This document shows, in pieces, positions 1 to 6,751 of a stretch of 22,045 nt of DNA; the first letter of the stretch is position 1, and the number at the start of each line of letters is the position of its first letter. A program made the translations under genes and the position numbers. The notes below the pieces were generated by a model. The model searched no databases, was not told where the DNA came from, and worked only from the letters and a program-made list of their open reading frames with translations. The DNA comes from an uncultured Lachnospiraceae bacterium (lineage in GTDB: Bacteria > Bacillota > Clostridia > Lachnospirales > Lachnospiraceae). The stretch is from positions 1 to 22,045 of the forward strand of contig CAJUOE010000092.1 in assembly GCA_910587895.1 (NCBI GenBank). Direction: 5' to 3'.

Positions 1-975
1 AGGATTCCCTTCCTCCATCCCATTTGCCGCAAAGAGCCAGCGCGAATTCCCTTCCTGCCGCATCTGGCAGAGATATTTTATCCGCCTGCTATTTTTTTTA
101 CAAATGCTTTATTACATAATGATTGGGTAGGTTTTGTTATCTTTACCGCTATTTCCCTATTGCTGGGCATTGCTTTCATAACGATTGTTTCTCATTATTA
201 TAAAAGATTGAATACAGCGGTATTCTCACATTATGCGAAAAAAGACTATAAAATGGGAACATTAAAATCTTCATCTCAATTTATGGCATTGTATAAAAAG
301 GAGCTTCGCCGATTAAGTTCATGTACGATTTATGCCTTAAATTCATGTATTGGAATTGTCCTGCTTTTCGTTGTGGCACTTGTGGCAGCATTTTTTATGC
401 CGCCTGCTTTACGGCAGCAAATAGAAATGATGGGAATTATGAGCATCATTCAAAATATCATGCCGATTGCGCTTGCTGTTTTTGTGACTATGACTTCTAC
501 CACGGCAGCATCCTTGTCTTTAGAGGGAAAAAACCGATGGATTATGTGTTCCGCTCCAACGCAGGCAAGGACAGTGTACAATTCTAAAATTGCGGTAAAT
601 TTAACAGTGATACTTCCTGTTTTATATGTTAGTGCAATTTTTATCAGAATTGCGATTCCATGTTCCTTGATGCAGACTGTACTGTTGTTTATTTTCCCTA
701 CGGTATATGCTTTTTTCATTTCAGTTCTTGGTATTTATCTGAATATCAAGTTTCCTAAGTATGATTGGACAAGTGAGTATTATGCGGTAAAAGGTGGGGC
801 AATTTCAGTTTTAGCTACAGTTGGAGGTGGAATGGCAAGCAGCTTAACGCCATTGTATCTCTGTATGATCTTTCCGCATTGCCAAATGATGATTATGTTT
901 GGTATTACTTGTCTAATACTGCTGGCAACTTTGGCAATCTATCTTAAGGTTTGCCAAACACAATTATATGTATAG
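1..975 (+). CDS. ABC-2-type exporter permease, C-terminal part (5' end outside window)
   Basis: The reading frame is open from base 1, so this is the 3' portion of a larger gene; the ATG at 160 is internal. The visible product has about seven hydrophobic segments, and a central stretch (SLEGKNRWIMCSAPT) matches the SLEGKN-W-L-S-P-type signature I associate with the large Firmicutes ABC exporter permeases (ABC_tran_2/ABC_export-like). Such proteins act in the cytoplasmic membrane with a separate ATPase, usually encoded just upstream, to export an unknown substrate. No ATPase is visible because the window starts inside the gene. It ends with TAG at 973-975. The family call is fairly good; the substrate is unknown. 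Confidence 0.7.
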   Translation, partial: RIPFLHPICRKEPARIPFLPHLAEIFYPPAIFFTNALLHNDWVGFVIFTAISLLLGIAFITIVSHYYKRLNTAVFSHYAKKDYKMGTLKSSSQFMALYKKELRRLSSCTIYALNSCIGIVLLFVVALVAAFFMPPALRQQIEMMGIMSIIQNIMPIALAVFVTMTSTTAASLSLEGKNRWIMCSAPTQARTVYNSKIAVNLTVILPVLYVSAIFIRIAIPCSLMQTVLLFIFPTVYAFFISVLGIYLNIKFPKYDWTSEYYAVKGGAISVLATVGGGMASSLTPLYLCMIFPHCQMMIMFGITCLILLATLAIYLKVCQTQLYV

Positions 976-1058
976 AGTTGTGATTAACATAGCCTTTTAG
1001 ATTTGAAATTTGAGGATTTGACAGAAAAGAACAGATGAAAGATTTTATTTGAAAAATG

Positions 1059-1107
1059 GGAGCAGGCCTGCGGGTGAGAATGCAAAGTAACTACCCGTTT
1101 CTGCTCC
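1059..1107. repeat. Imperfect hairpin in intergenic DNA
   Basis: GGAGCAG (1059-1065) pairs with CTGCTCC (1101-1107), and CGGGT (1071-1075) pairs with ACCCG (1093-1097). It follows the exporter gene but has no clean T-run, so it may be a weak terminator or a small dispersed palindromic element. Confidence 0.4.
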
Positions 1108-1203
1108 TTCTGTATCGTATCATTTGTCAACCCTTGAAAAAGTCGATTGGTATCTTCTTGTTAATTGAACAGTTACTAAATGGGAACAAGGTGCAATGAT
1201 TGA

Positions 1204-1344
1204 AACGAGTGCAAGAAAATTAAAAAAGAGGCAAATAGGGAGACGGCGCTCAGAATGCTGCAAATAGGGAAATTGACAATTGAGGAAATTGCAGAATATT
1301 CTGGTCTTAGTATTGCAGAAGTGGAACAGCTTGCCGGACTGTAA
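1204..1344 (+). pseudogene. Relic of Rpn/PD-(D/E)XK transposase-nuclease C-terminus
   Basis: An open frame without a start codon translates to a tail containing ETALRMLQIGKLTIEEIA, then EYSGLSIAEVEQLAGL and TAA. This resembles the C-terminal segment (A-x-M-L-x-x-G-x-x-S-x-E-x-I-A-x-x-T-G-L-S) common at the end of Rpn-family recombination-promoting nuclease/putative transposase proteins. Everything upstream is lost: a TGA lies just before it, and no catalytic PD-(D/E)XK core is present. I infer a decayed mobile-element remnant. The assignment rests on recalled family resemblance over about 45 residues. Confidence 0.5.
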
Positions 1345-1434
1345 ACCGTGTAATAATAGTCTTATAAGTGGCAGGGGTAATTGTGAAATGGCCAAAGGCT
1401 AAATCAGTGATAACCAGGAAATAAGAGACGACGA

Positions 1435-1456
1435 CGGCGTAGCATATGCTACGCCG
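1435..1456. repeat. Perfect 22-bp palindrome
   Basis: CGGCGTAGCAT is followed directly by its exact reverse complement, giving an 11-bp dyad with no loop. It sits downstream of the minus-strand peptide gene. No T-run follows on the minus strand, so it is not a classical terminator there. It could be an operator, a recombination site or a dispersed palindromic element. Confidence 0.6.
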
Positions 1457-1464
1457 CCAGTACG

Positions 1465-1560
1465 TTACTTATTTTTTAAGTCGCACTCCTTACAGGAAAT
1501 GCTAGAAGGATCAACCTTTTTCTTGATGACATAAATGTCAAATTTATATTTAATTTTCAC
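1465..1560 (-). CDS. Possible 31-residue ORF with CKEC motif, overlapping the peptide gene end
   Basis: A GTG codon at 1560-1558 overlaps the last codons of the upstream peptide gene in another frame and opens a 31-residue frame, rich in Lys and ending SISCKECDLKNK. The overlap suggests translational coupling, and a Cys-x-x-Cys could bind metal. Equally, it could be the stub of a lost downstream gene or chance. No independent ribosome site is convincing. I report it only because it lies exactly where a partner of the peptide would be expected. Confidence 0.2.
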   Translation of the reverse strand: MKIKYKFDIYVIKKKVDPSSISCKECDLKNK

Positions 1561-1747
1561 CCGTGCAGTTCATATCTGTGAAACTACAGGTCGTATCGTC
1601 GTCCGAGCTGGCACTGTTCATGTTGGTAATGCTGCTCGCTGTTTCTTTGGTCTCTACGCAGTTCATATCATTCAGGCCGCAGGTCGTGTCATCGTCTGAG
1701 GACATACCGTTGAGGTTCGTAATATCTAAATTCTTTTCCTTCTCCAT
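1550..1747 (-). CDS. Small repeat peptide, candidate modified-peptide (RiPP) precursor
   Basis: The start was chosen at 1747 because AGGAGG lies 7 bases upstream, giving 65 residues; an earlier in-frame ATG at 1786 has no such site. The product is acidic and hydrophilic with no signal peptide. Residues 9-30 and 40-61 are two copies of one 22-residue unit, 16 of 22 positions identical, each with core SSDDDTTC then D-M-N-C. Each unit has two Cys six residues apart and a Cys-x3-Asp spacing (C23/D27, C54/D58), as used in thioether-bridged ranthipeptides. No radical SAM enzyme is visible nearby, so function is inference. Alternatives are a metal-binding or regulatory small protein. A promoter lies at 1799-1827. 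Confidence 0.6.
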   Translation of the reverse strand: MEKEKNLDITNLNGMSSDDDTTCGLNDMNCVETKETASSITNMNSASSDDDTTCSFTDMNCTGEN

Positions 1748-1798
1748 CGAAATACCTCCTAAAATATGATTCTTGTTTGCTGTCAAGTGTTGAGAAAT

Positions 1799-1827
1799 AT
1801 TATAACTTTACTTTTTACAGAATGCAA
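1799..1827 (-). promoter_or_regulatory. SigA-type promoter for the small repeat peptide
   Basis: On the minus strand, TTGCAT (1827-1822), a 17-base spacer, then TATAAT (1804-1799). It lies about 50 bases upstream of the peptide start and is divergent from the ahpC promoter. Confidence 0.65.
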
Positions 1828-1838
1828 GTGGAAAAATG

Positions 1839-1867
1839 TTGATTTTTTAATTTTTGAAATCTATAAT
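1839..1867 (+). promoter_or_regulatory. SigA-type promoter for ahpC
   Basis: TTGATT (1839-1844), 17-base spacer, TATAAT (1862-1867), about 50 bases upstream of the ahpC start. I see no clear PerR box across it. Confidence 0.6.
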
Positions 1868-1920
1868 GGAAAGTAACTATTTCAGAAACCCTGAAAAGAT
1901 AATATGAAAGGAGAATCGCC

Positions 1921-2487
1921 ATGGGAAACATGATTAACAAACAGGTGGAGCCGTTTCAGGTATCGGCGTTTTCAAACGGAGAATTTATTGAGGTCAGCGA
2001 GGCGGATTTGCAGGGACATTGGTCCGTGCTGTTTTTCTATCCGGCAGATTTCACGTTTGTGTGCCCGACGGAGCTGGGCGACCTTGCAGAACATTATGAG
2101 GAGTTCCAGGAAGAGGGATGTGAGATTTATTCCGTCTCCGAAGATACGCATTTTGTTCACAAGGCATGGGCAGACGCCTCAGAAACGATCAAAAAGATCC
2201 AATATGTGATGCTGGCGGACCCGGCGGGCGTGCTGGCGCGTCAGTTTGGCGTGCTGGTAGAGGAAGAGGGACAGGCGCTTCGCGGCACGTTCATCCTCAA
2301 TCCCGAGGGAAAAGTTAAGGCATACGAGATTCACGATATGGGCATTGGAAGGAATGCAGAAGAATTGCTGCGCAAGGTGCAGGCGGCAAAATTTGTGGAG
2401 GAGCACGGAGACCAGGTGTGTCCGGCAAAATGGCAGCCCGGGGAGGAGACGCTGAGTCCGAGCCTTGACCTGGTAGGAATGTTATAG
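1921..2487 (+). CDS. ahpC: Alkyl hydroperoxide reductase C (typical 2-Cys peroxiredoxin)
   Basis: A 188-residue peroxiredoxin of normal AhpC length. The peroxidatic Cys48 lies in the signature DFTFVCPTE, and the resolving Cys167 lies in the C-terminal VCPAKW. AhpC reduces hydrogen peroxide and organic hydroperoxides in the cytoplasm through an inter-subunit disulfide that an electron donor must reduce. AAAGGAG precedes the ATG at good spacing. The next gene encodes an AhpF-N-domain-like carrier, so the pair probably works together. The C-terminus carries the usual extension past the resolving Cys, typical of the peroxide-sensitive forms. Confident. Confidence 0.95.
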   Translation: MGNMINKQVEPFQVSAFSNGEFIEVSEADLQGHWSVLFFYPADFTFVCPTELGDLAEHYEEFQEEGCEIYSVSEDTHFVHKAWADASETIKKIQYVMLADPAGVLARQFGVLVEEEGQALRGTFILNPEGKVKAYEIHDMGIGRNAEELLRKVQAAKFVEEHGDQVCPAKWQPGEETLSPSLDLVGML

Positions 2488-2516
2488 GAGCAAGGCAAAT
2501 GCGAGGAGCAAGGCAA
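2487..2516 (+). repeat. Two 12-bp direct repeats between ahpC and its partner
   Basis: GGAGCAAGGCAA occurs at 2487-2498 and again at 2505-2516, an 18-base period. The same word with one change plus AATGCG recurs at 13510-13525, so this may be part of a dispersed element. Confidence 0.6.
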
Positions 2517-2535
2517 CGTTAATAGGAGGAATCAT

Positions 2536-3201
2536 ATGGATATTGATAAAATAGCATCAAAAAGCAGCCTGATTACACCGGAGCTGGAAGAACAGCTTCT
2601 GGGGGTACTGGGGAAACTGACGGGCGAGGCACATCTGGCATGTGTCGTAGATTTGGAGGAAAAGGCATCCGTGGAGATGGCGGAACTGGTGCGCCATATT
2701 GCCGGTTTGTCAGACAGGCTGTCCTGCCAGTTTTATGATGCAAAGGAGGCCGGGGAGGCGTTGCCGGAACTTGACTGCACGCTCCTTCCGGCAACGGCAT
2801 TGTACAGGCAGGGACAGTATACGGGCGTCGCGTTCCACGGCGTGACCGGAGGCAAGGAAATGAATTCGCTGGTACTTGCAATTTACAATGTGGCAGGACC
2901 CGGGCAGGAGATGGACAAGCGTATCCGGAAGAAACTTGAAAAACTGGGGCATAAGTGTGAGATCAAAATTTTTGTCTCCCTTGCCTGCCATCACTGCGCC
3001 CAGCAGGTGATTACCTGTCAGCAGATGGCGGCATGTTCCGAGGCGATTGAGGCGCGGATGATTGACGCCAGGCTGTATCCGCATCTGGCAGAGGAATATA
3101 AAATTGAGCGGATTCCCATGACGGTCATCAACGAAAAGGAGATATTGCTGGGAACGAAGACGGTTGACCAGATGTATCAGTATGTGAAGTCCTGCAAGTA
3201 G
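2536..3201 (+). CDS. Stand-alone AhpF N-terminal-domain-like thioredoxin-fold protein
   Basis: A 221-residue protein matching in layout the N-terminal half of AhpF (two thioredoxin-like folds). The redox motif C151-H-H-C154 sits in SLACHHCAQQ, and a cis-Pro-type site is at IPMTV (residues 193-197). The FAD and NADPH domains of full AhpF (about 500 residues) are absent, and nothing downstream in frame looks like their remains, so this appears to be a genuine short form, not a truncation. It probably passes electrons to AhpC and is recharged by a thioredoxin-reductase-like flavoprotein encoded elsewhere. It starts at an ATG with AGGAGG upstream, 48 bases after ahpC. Confidence 0.8.
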   Translation: MDIDKIASKSSLITPELEEQLLGVLGKLTGEAHLACVVDLEEKASVEMAELVRHIAGLSDRLSCQFYDAKEAGEALPELDCTLLPATALYRQGQYTGVAFHGVTGGKEMNSLVLAIYNVAGPGQEMDKRIRKKLEKLGHKCEIKIFVSLACHHCAQQVITCQQMAACSEAIEARMIDARLYPHLAEEYKIERIPMTVINEKEILLGTKTVDQMYQYVKSCK

Positions 3202-3260
3202 ATTATTGCAAATATGCACAAAGGCAATGGATGTTTTTTGACAATTTTAGACATATTTTT

Positions 3261-3278
3261 CCTTTTTTGCAAAAAAGG
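3261..3278. repeat. AT-rich 18-bp palindrome downstream of the ahpC operon
   Basis: CCTTTTTTG followed by its exact reverse complement. It lies between the end of the peroxide operon and the glp promoter; it may be an operator or act in weak termination. Confidence 0.4.
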
Positions 3279-3279
3279 G

Positions 3280-3308
3280 TTGAATTATCTTGTGGAAAAT
3301 GCTAGCAT
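3280..3308 (+). promoter_or_regulatory. Probable promoter of the glycerol operon
   Basis: TTGAAT (3280-3285), 17-base spacer, TAGCAT (3303-3308). It lies just upstream of the leader terminator at 3347-3396, where a GlpP-controlled promoter should be. A TTGACA at 3238-3243 has no matching -10. Confidence 0.45.
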
Positions 3309-3346
3309 ATGTGTATACAAAAATGGATAGTGACCTGGAGAACATG

Positions 3347-3396
3347 GAGTAGGGTTGACACGGTAGAAATACTGTTTATTACCCTACTCTTTTTTT
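3347..3396 (+). terminator. Leader intrinsic terminator, likely GlpP antitermination target
   Basis: GAGTAGGGT (3347-3355) pairs with ACCCTACTC (3381-3389), followed by a run of seven T. Inside it, ACGGTA (3360-3365) pairs with TACTGT (3370-3375, one G-U) around a GAAA loop. The hairpin lies about 150 bases before glpP, between promoter and first gene. GlpP is known in Bacillus to prevent termination at such a leader hairpin when glycerol-3-phosphate is bound. That this hairpin is its target is inferred from position. Confidence 0.75.
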
Positions 3397-3542
3397 ATAC
3401 CATAGGCGTAACCTGTTGCTGTGAAGTGTTAATTTACAATTTCCTATGATATAAAATGTGATACTTGCGTGGTGTGTATCCTGATATTGGAGGTGGGAAC
3501 AATCAGATATGGCAAGACCAGAACATGATTTGTGGAGGAAAT

Positions 3543-4109
3543 ATGGAACAGAAATTTTATGATGCAATGGCGGATTGTCCGGTTATAGCTGCTGTCAAAG
3601 ATTTTGACGGAGTGGAGCGTTGTCTGGAATCAGATGTGAAGATTGTATTTATCCTGTTTGGGGATATGTGCAACATCGCAGAAATCGTAGAACGAGTAAA
3701 GGAAGCAGATAAAATCGCACTGGTACATATTGATTTGGTGGAAGGATTGAGCAACCATGACGTTGCAGTAGATTATATTCGCAAGAATACGAAATCAGAT
3801 GGTATTATTTCCACGCGGATGAATATGATTAATCGTGCAAAGGAGTTGTCTCTATACACTGTTTTCCGTATTTTTGTTTTAGATTCCAGGGCTTTTCAGA
3901 GCATCGAGAGGCAGAGAAAGCAGATTAAGGCAGATTTTATAGAAATACTGCCGGGGGTTATGCCTAAGATCATCCGCAAAGTCGCAAAACTCAGTACGCA
4001 GCCTGTGATAGCCGGGGGGCTGATCAGCGACCGGGAGGACGTCATTGAAGCATTGGATGCGGGGGCAATTTCCGTTTCTACAACAAATCAGGACGTATGG
4101 TTTATGTAG
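3543..4109 (+). CDS. glpP: Glycerol-3-phosphate-responsive antiterminator GlpP
   Basis: A 188-residue protein, the usual GlpP length. It has the TIM-barrel-like family sequence: an N-terminal CPVIAAVKD, then HIDLVEGLS near residue 70, DGIISTR near residue 95, EILPGVMPK, and PVIAGGLI toward the C-terminus, a phosphate-binding loop type. GlpP binds glycerol-3-phosphate and the operon leader RNA to allow read-through of a terminator. The start at 3543 is preceded by GGAGGA; an upstream in-frame ATG at 3465 would add 26 residues unlike the family. It is the first gene of the operon, so it lies behind its own probable target hairpin. Confidence 0.92.
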   Translation: MEQKFYDAMADCPVIAAVKDFDGVERCLESDVKIVFILFGDMCNIAEIVERVKEADKIALVHIDLVEGLSNHDVAVDYIRKNTKSDGIISTRMNMINRAKELSLYTVFRIFVLDSRAFQSIERQRKQIKADFIEILPGVMPKIIRKVAKLSTQPVIAGGLISDREDVIEALDAGAISVSTTNQDVWFM

Positions 4110-4162
4110 TTGTACACGGAACTTTATTTTCAAATCAGGCAATTTAAGAGGAGGATTTTACA

Positions 4163-5659
4163 ATGGCGAAATATGTTATGGCACTGGATGCCGGAACGAC
4201 AAGTAACAGATGTATTCTTTTTAACGAAAGAGGAGAAATGTGTAGCGTAGCCCAGAAAGAATTTACACAGTATTTTCCGAAGCCGGGCTGGGTAGAGCAC
4301 GACGCGAACGAGATTTGGTCTACACAGCTGGGAGTTGCAGTGGAGGCAATGCAGAAGATTGGGGCTTCTGCAGAGGATATCGCTGCAATCGGCATTACCA
4401 ATCAGCGTGAGACGACAATTGTATGGGATAAGAATACGGGAGAGCCGGTATATCATGCGATTGTATGGCAGTGCAGAAGAACATCAGAATACTGTGACAG
4501 TTTGAAAGACAAGGGACTTACAGATACCTTCCGTCAGAAGACGGGACTCGTAATCGACGCATATTTTTCAGGAACCAAGCTGAAATGGATCCTGGACAAT
4601 GTGGAAGGTGTACGGGAAAGAGCGGAAAGAGGAGAACTCCTCTTCGGTACGGTTGAGACATGGCTGATTTGGAAATTGACAAAAGGTGCAGCGCATGTAA
4701 CGGATTATTCCAACGCATCACGTACGATGTTGTTTAACATCAATGATCTGAAATGGGATGAGGAAATCTTAAAGGAATTAAATATTCCGGCAAGTATGCT
4801 TCCCGAGGCAAAACCGTCAAGCTGTGTATATGGAACGGCAGATCCTTCCTTCTTCGGCGGACCGATTCCGGTCGGAGGAGCAGCGGGAGACCAGCAGGCG
4901 GCATTGTTCGGACAGACCTGTTTCACGGCAGGCGAGGCAAAGAATACATATGGAACCGGATGTTTCATGTTGATGAACACCGGAGAGAAACCTGTATTTT
5001 CCAAGAACGGTCTTGTTACCACAATTGCATGGGGCATTGACGGCAAAGTAAATTATGCGCTGGAAGGTTCCATCTTCGTAGCAGGAGCGGCAATTCAGTG
5101 GCTGCGTGATGAACTGAGAATTATTGACAGCGCTCCCGATTCTGAATATATGGCAAAGAAGGTGAAAGACACCAACGGCTGTTATGTAGTTCCGGCATTT
5201 ACCGGACTGGGCGCTCCCCACTGGGATCAGTATGCAAGGGGAACCATCGTTGGAATTACCAGAGGCGTCAACAAATATCATATTATCCGTGCAACTCTGG
5301 AATCCCTGGCATATCAGACAAATGATGTATTGGAGGCAATGAGAGCGGATTCCGGCATTGAGCTGAATTCTCTGAAGGTTGACGGCGGCGCAAGCGCGAA
5401 CGACTTCCTGATGCAGACACAGGCAAATATTATCGACGCCCCGGTAAATCGTCCATCCTGCGTAGAGACAACGGCTATGGGAGCTGCTTATCTGGCAGGC
5501 CTCGCAGTTGGCTATTGGGAGAGCAAGGAAGACGTGATTAAGAACTGGTCTATCGACCAGACCTTCAAGCCGCAGATCTCCAAAGAAGAGAGAGATTCCA
5601 TGGTGAAGGGCTGGAACAAGGCAGTGAAATACTCATTTGACTGGGCGAAAGAAGACTAA
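4163..5659 (+). CDS. glpK: Glycerol kinase
   Basis: A 498-residue FGGY-family kinase of full length that phosphorylates glycerol to sn-glycerol-3-phosphate with ATP. Visible motifs are the N-terminal ALDAGTTSNRCILF phosphate loop, NQRETT (residues 80-85), GDQQAALFGQ (242-251), YGTGCFMLMNTG, the FGGY signature region ALEGSIFVAGAAIQW, and TGLGAPHWD. AGAGGAGG precedes the start, 53 bases after glpP. In related Gram-positive kinases, PTS HPr phosphorylates a His in the motif HFYG just before this GDQQ region; here the aligned stretch is S229-F-F-G, so that His is missing. A GC-rich hairpin follows the gene. Confidence 0.96.
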   Translation: MAKYVMALDAGTTSNRCILFNERGEMCSVAQKEFTQYFPKPGWVEHDANEIWSTQLGVAVEAMQKIGASAEDIAAIGITNQRETTIVWDKNTGEPVYHAIVWQCRRTSEYCDSLKDKGLTDTFRQKTGLVIDAYFSGTKLKWILDNVEGVRERAERGELLFGTVETWLIWKLTKGAAHVTDYSNASRTMLFNINDLKWDEEILKELNIPASMLPEAKPSSCVYGTADPSFFGGPIPVGGAAGDQQAALFGQTCFTAGEAKNTYGTGCFMLMNTGEKPVFSKNGLVTTIAWGIDGKVNYALEGSIFVAGAAIQWLRDELRIIDSAPDSEYMAKKVKDTNGCYVVPAFTGLGAPHWDQYARGTIVGITRGVNKYHIIRATLESLAYQTNDVLEAMRADSGIELNSLKVDGGASANDFLMQTQANIIDAPVNRPSCVETTAMGAAYLAGLAVGYWESKEDVIKNWSIDQTFKPQISKEERDSMVKGWNKAVKYSFDWAKED

Positions 5660-5674
5660 AGATTGATATTTTCC

Positions 5675-5724
5675 CTGTCCGGGACGGTCAAGGTTCCTCT
5701 CTGAGGGCTGTGTGTCCCGGGCAG
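5675..5724 (+). other. GC-rich hairpin between glpK and glpF
   Basis: CTGTCCGGGAC (5675-5685) pairs with GTCCCGGGCAG (5714-5724) with one G-U, and a smaller CCT/AGG stem lies inside. No T-run follows, so it is more likely an mRNA-processing or stability element than a terminator. Confidence 0.55.
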
Positions 5725-5774
5725 AGGCTAAAAATACCGACGACAAAAATCAGACAAAGAAAGGGGAACACATT

Positions 5775-6479
5775 ATGTTACCATATATTGCAGAATTTAT
5801 AGGAACTATGATATTGATTATCTTAGGAGACGGCGTAGTAGCCAACGTAACATTGAATAAATCAGGAATGAAAGGTGCAGGTTCCATACAGATTACGTTT
5901 GCCTGGGGTCTTGCGGTTATGCTGCCGGCATTCATTTTCGGAGCAGCATCCGGCGCGCATTTCAATCCGGCACTGACACTGGCGCTGGCAGCAGACGGAA
6001 GCATGGCATGGAGCCTGGTACCGGGATATATCGTTGCACAGTTTGCAGGAGCATTCCTCGGTGCATGTATCGTATACGTTCTTTTCAAGGGACAGTATGA
6101 CGCTACCGAAGACGCAGCTACCAAGCTTGGCACATTCTGCTGCGCTCCGTCCATCCCGAACCCGGTATTGAACCTGCTCAGTGAAATCGTGGGAACTTTT
6201 GTACTTGTATTTGCAATCAAAGGCCTTCCGGCAGACGCACCGGCTGGCGTTGGCAACCTGTTAGTATTCGGAATCATCGTATCCATCGGTATGTCATTAG
6301 GCGGACTTACCGGATATGCCATCAATCCGGCACGTGACATTGGACCTCGTCTGGCACATGCAGTTCTTCCGATCAAAGGAAAAGGCAGCTCCAATTTCGG
6401 ATATGCAGCAATTACCCTGTGCGGACCGATTATCGGCGCGCTCCTTGCAGTAGGATTGTATGCAGTGATTCCTTGGTAA
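5775..6479 (+). CDS. glpF: Glycerol uptake facilitator (aquaglyceroporin)
   Basis: A 234-residue MIP-family channel with the two half-helix pore motifs, NPA in HFNPALTLAL (first half) and NPARD in AINPARDIGP (second half). The Asp after the second NPAR is typical of glycerol-permeating members. Six membrane helices are apparent. It lets glycerol diffuse in; GlpK then traps it. The start at 5775 has AAGGGG 7 bases upstream; the longer frame from 5712 begins inside the preceding hairpin and adds a charged, non-family extension, so it is not used. Confidence 0.95.
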   Translation: MLPYIAEFIGTMILIILGDGVVANVTLNKSGMKGAGSIQITFAWGLAVMLPAFIFGAASGAHFNPALTLALAADGSMAWSLVPGYIVAQFAGAFLGACIVYVLFKGQYDATEDAATKLGTFCCAPSIPNPVLNLLSEIVGTFVLVFAIKGLPADAPAGVGNLLVFGIIVSIGMSLGGLTGYAINPARDIGPRLAHAVLPIKGKGSSNFGYAAITLCGPIIGALLAVGLYAVIPW

Positions 6480-6481
6480 TT

Positions 6482-6590
6482 GTCCTAAGGAGGGACCATA
6501 TGACCTGAGGGGGGACCCAACAAAGTTGGGGAGAGTCCTGAGGTCACCCATCGTTACCAAAGATGTGAAGCGGGAGGATGCCTTAGGGCT
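6482..6590 (+). ncRNA. Structured RNA-like element between glpF and the glpA-like gene
   Basis: Several nested helices can be drawn. An outer CCTAAGG (6484-6490) pairs with CCTTAGG (6581-6587). Inside is TGACCT (6501-6506) with AGGTCA (6541-6546), continued by AGG/CCT across a G-G mismatch. A purine-rich internal loop separates this from CCCAAC (6516-6521) paired with GTTGGG (6525-6530) around AAA. A further CATC/GATG helix (6549-6552, 6562-6565) follows. Together they form a multi-branched fold ending about 160 bases before the next start codon. It could be a riboswitch, an attenuator or a dispersed structured repeat. I do not recognise the family. Confidence 0.5.
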
Positions 6591-6642
6591 CCTGGCGATA
6601 CCAATAGAGTTATTTATAGTTGACATTGCAGAGATGATGGAG

Positions 6643-6686
6643 AAGCAATGATTGCGTTCCTGAAAGGAGGGATGTAATTATTGCTT
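6643..6686 (+). promoter_or_regulatory. Second leader hairpin before the glpA-like gene
   Basis: AAGCAAT (6643-6649) pairs with ATTGCTT (6680-6686), followed by a pyrimidine-rich CTTTCTAT. It may act as a weak terminator or expression platform for the structured element just upstream. Confidence 0.35.
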
Positions 6687-6751
6687 CTTTCTATACAAAC
6701 AGAAATTTCTACAGTTTTCTTTTATCATAATCAGAAAGGAAAGGTGAAAAT

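Noticed and set aside
3238..3243. TTGACA as -35 of the glycerol operon
   Set aside because: No acceptable -10 lies 16-18 bases downstream; the pair at 3280/3303 fits better.
5712..5774. Upstream start for glpF
   Set aside because: The extension is charged, overlaps a GC hairpin and lacks a ribosome site; 5775 fits the family start.
5750..6394. 214-codon frame antisense to glpF
   Set aside because: It lies wholly over a clear aquaporin gene and reads as low-complexity antisense.
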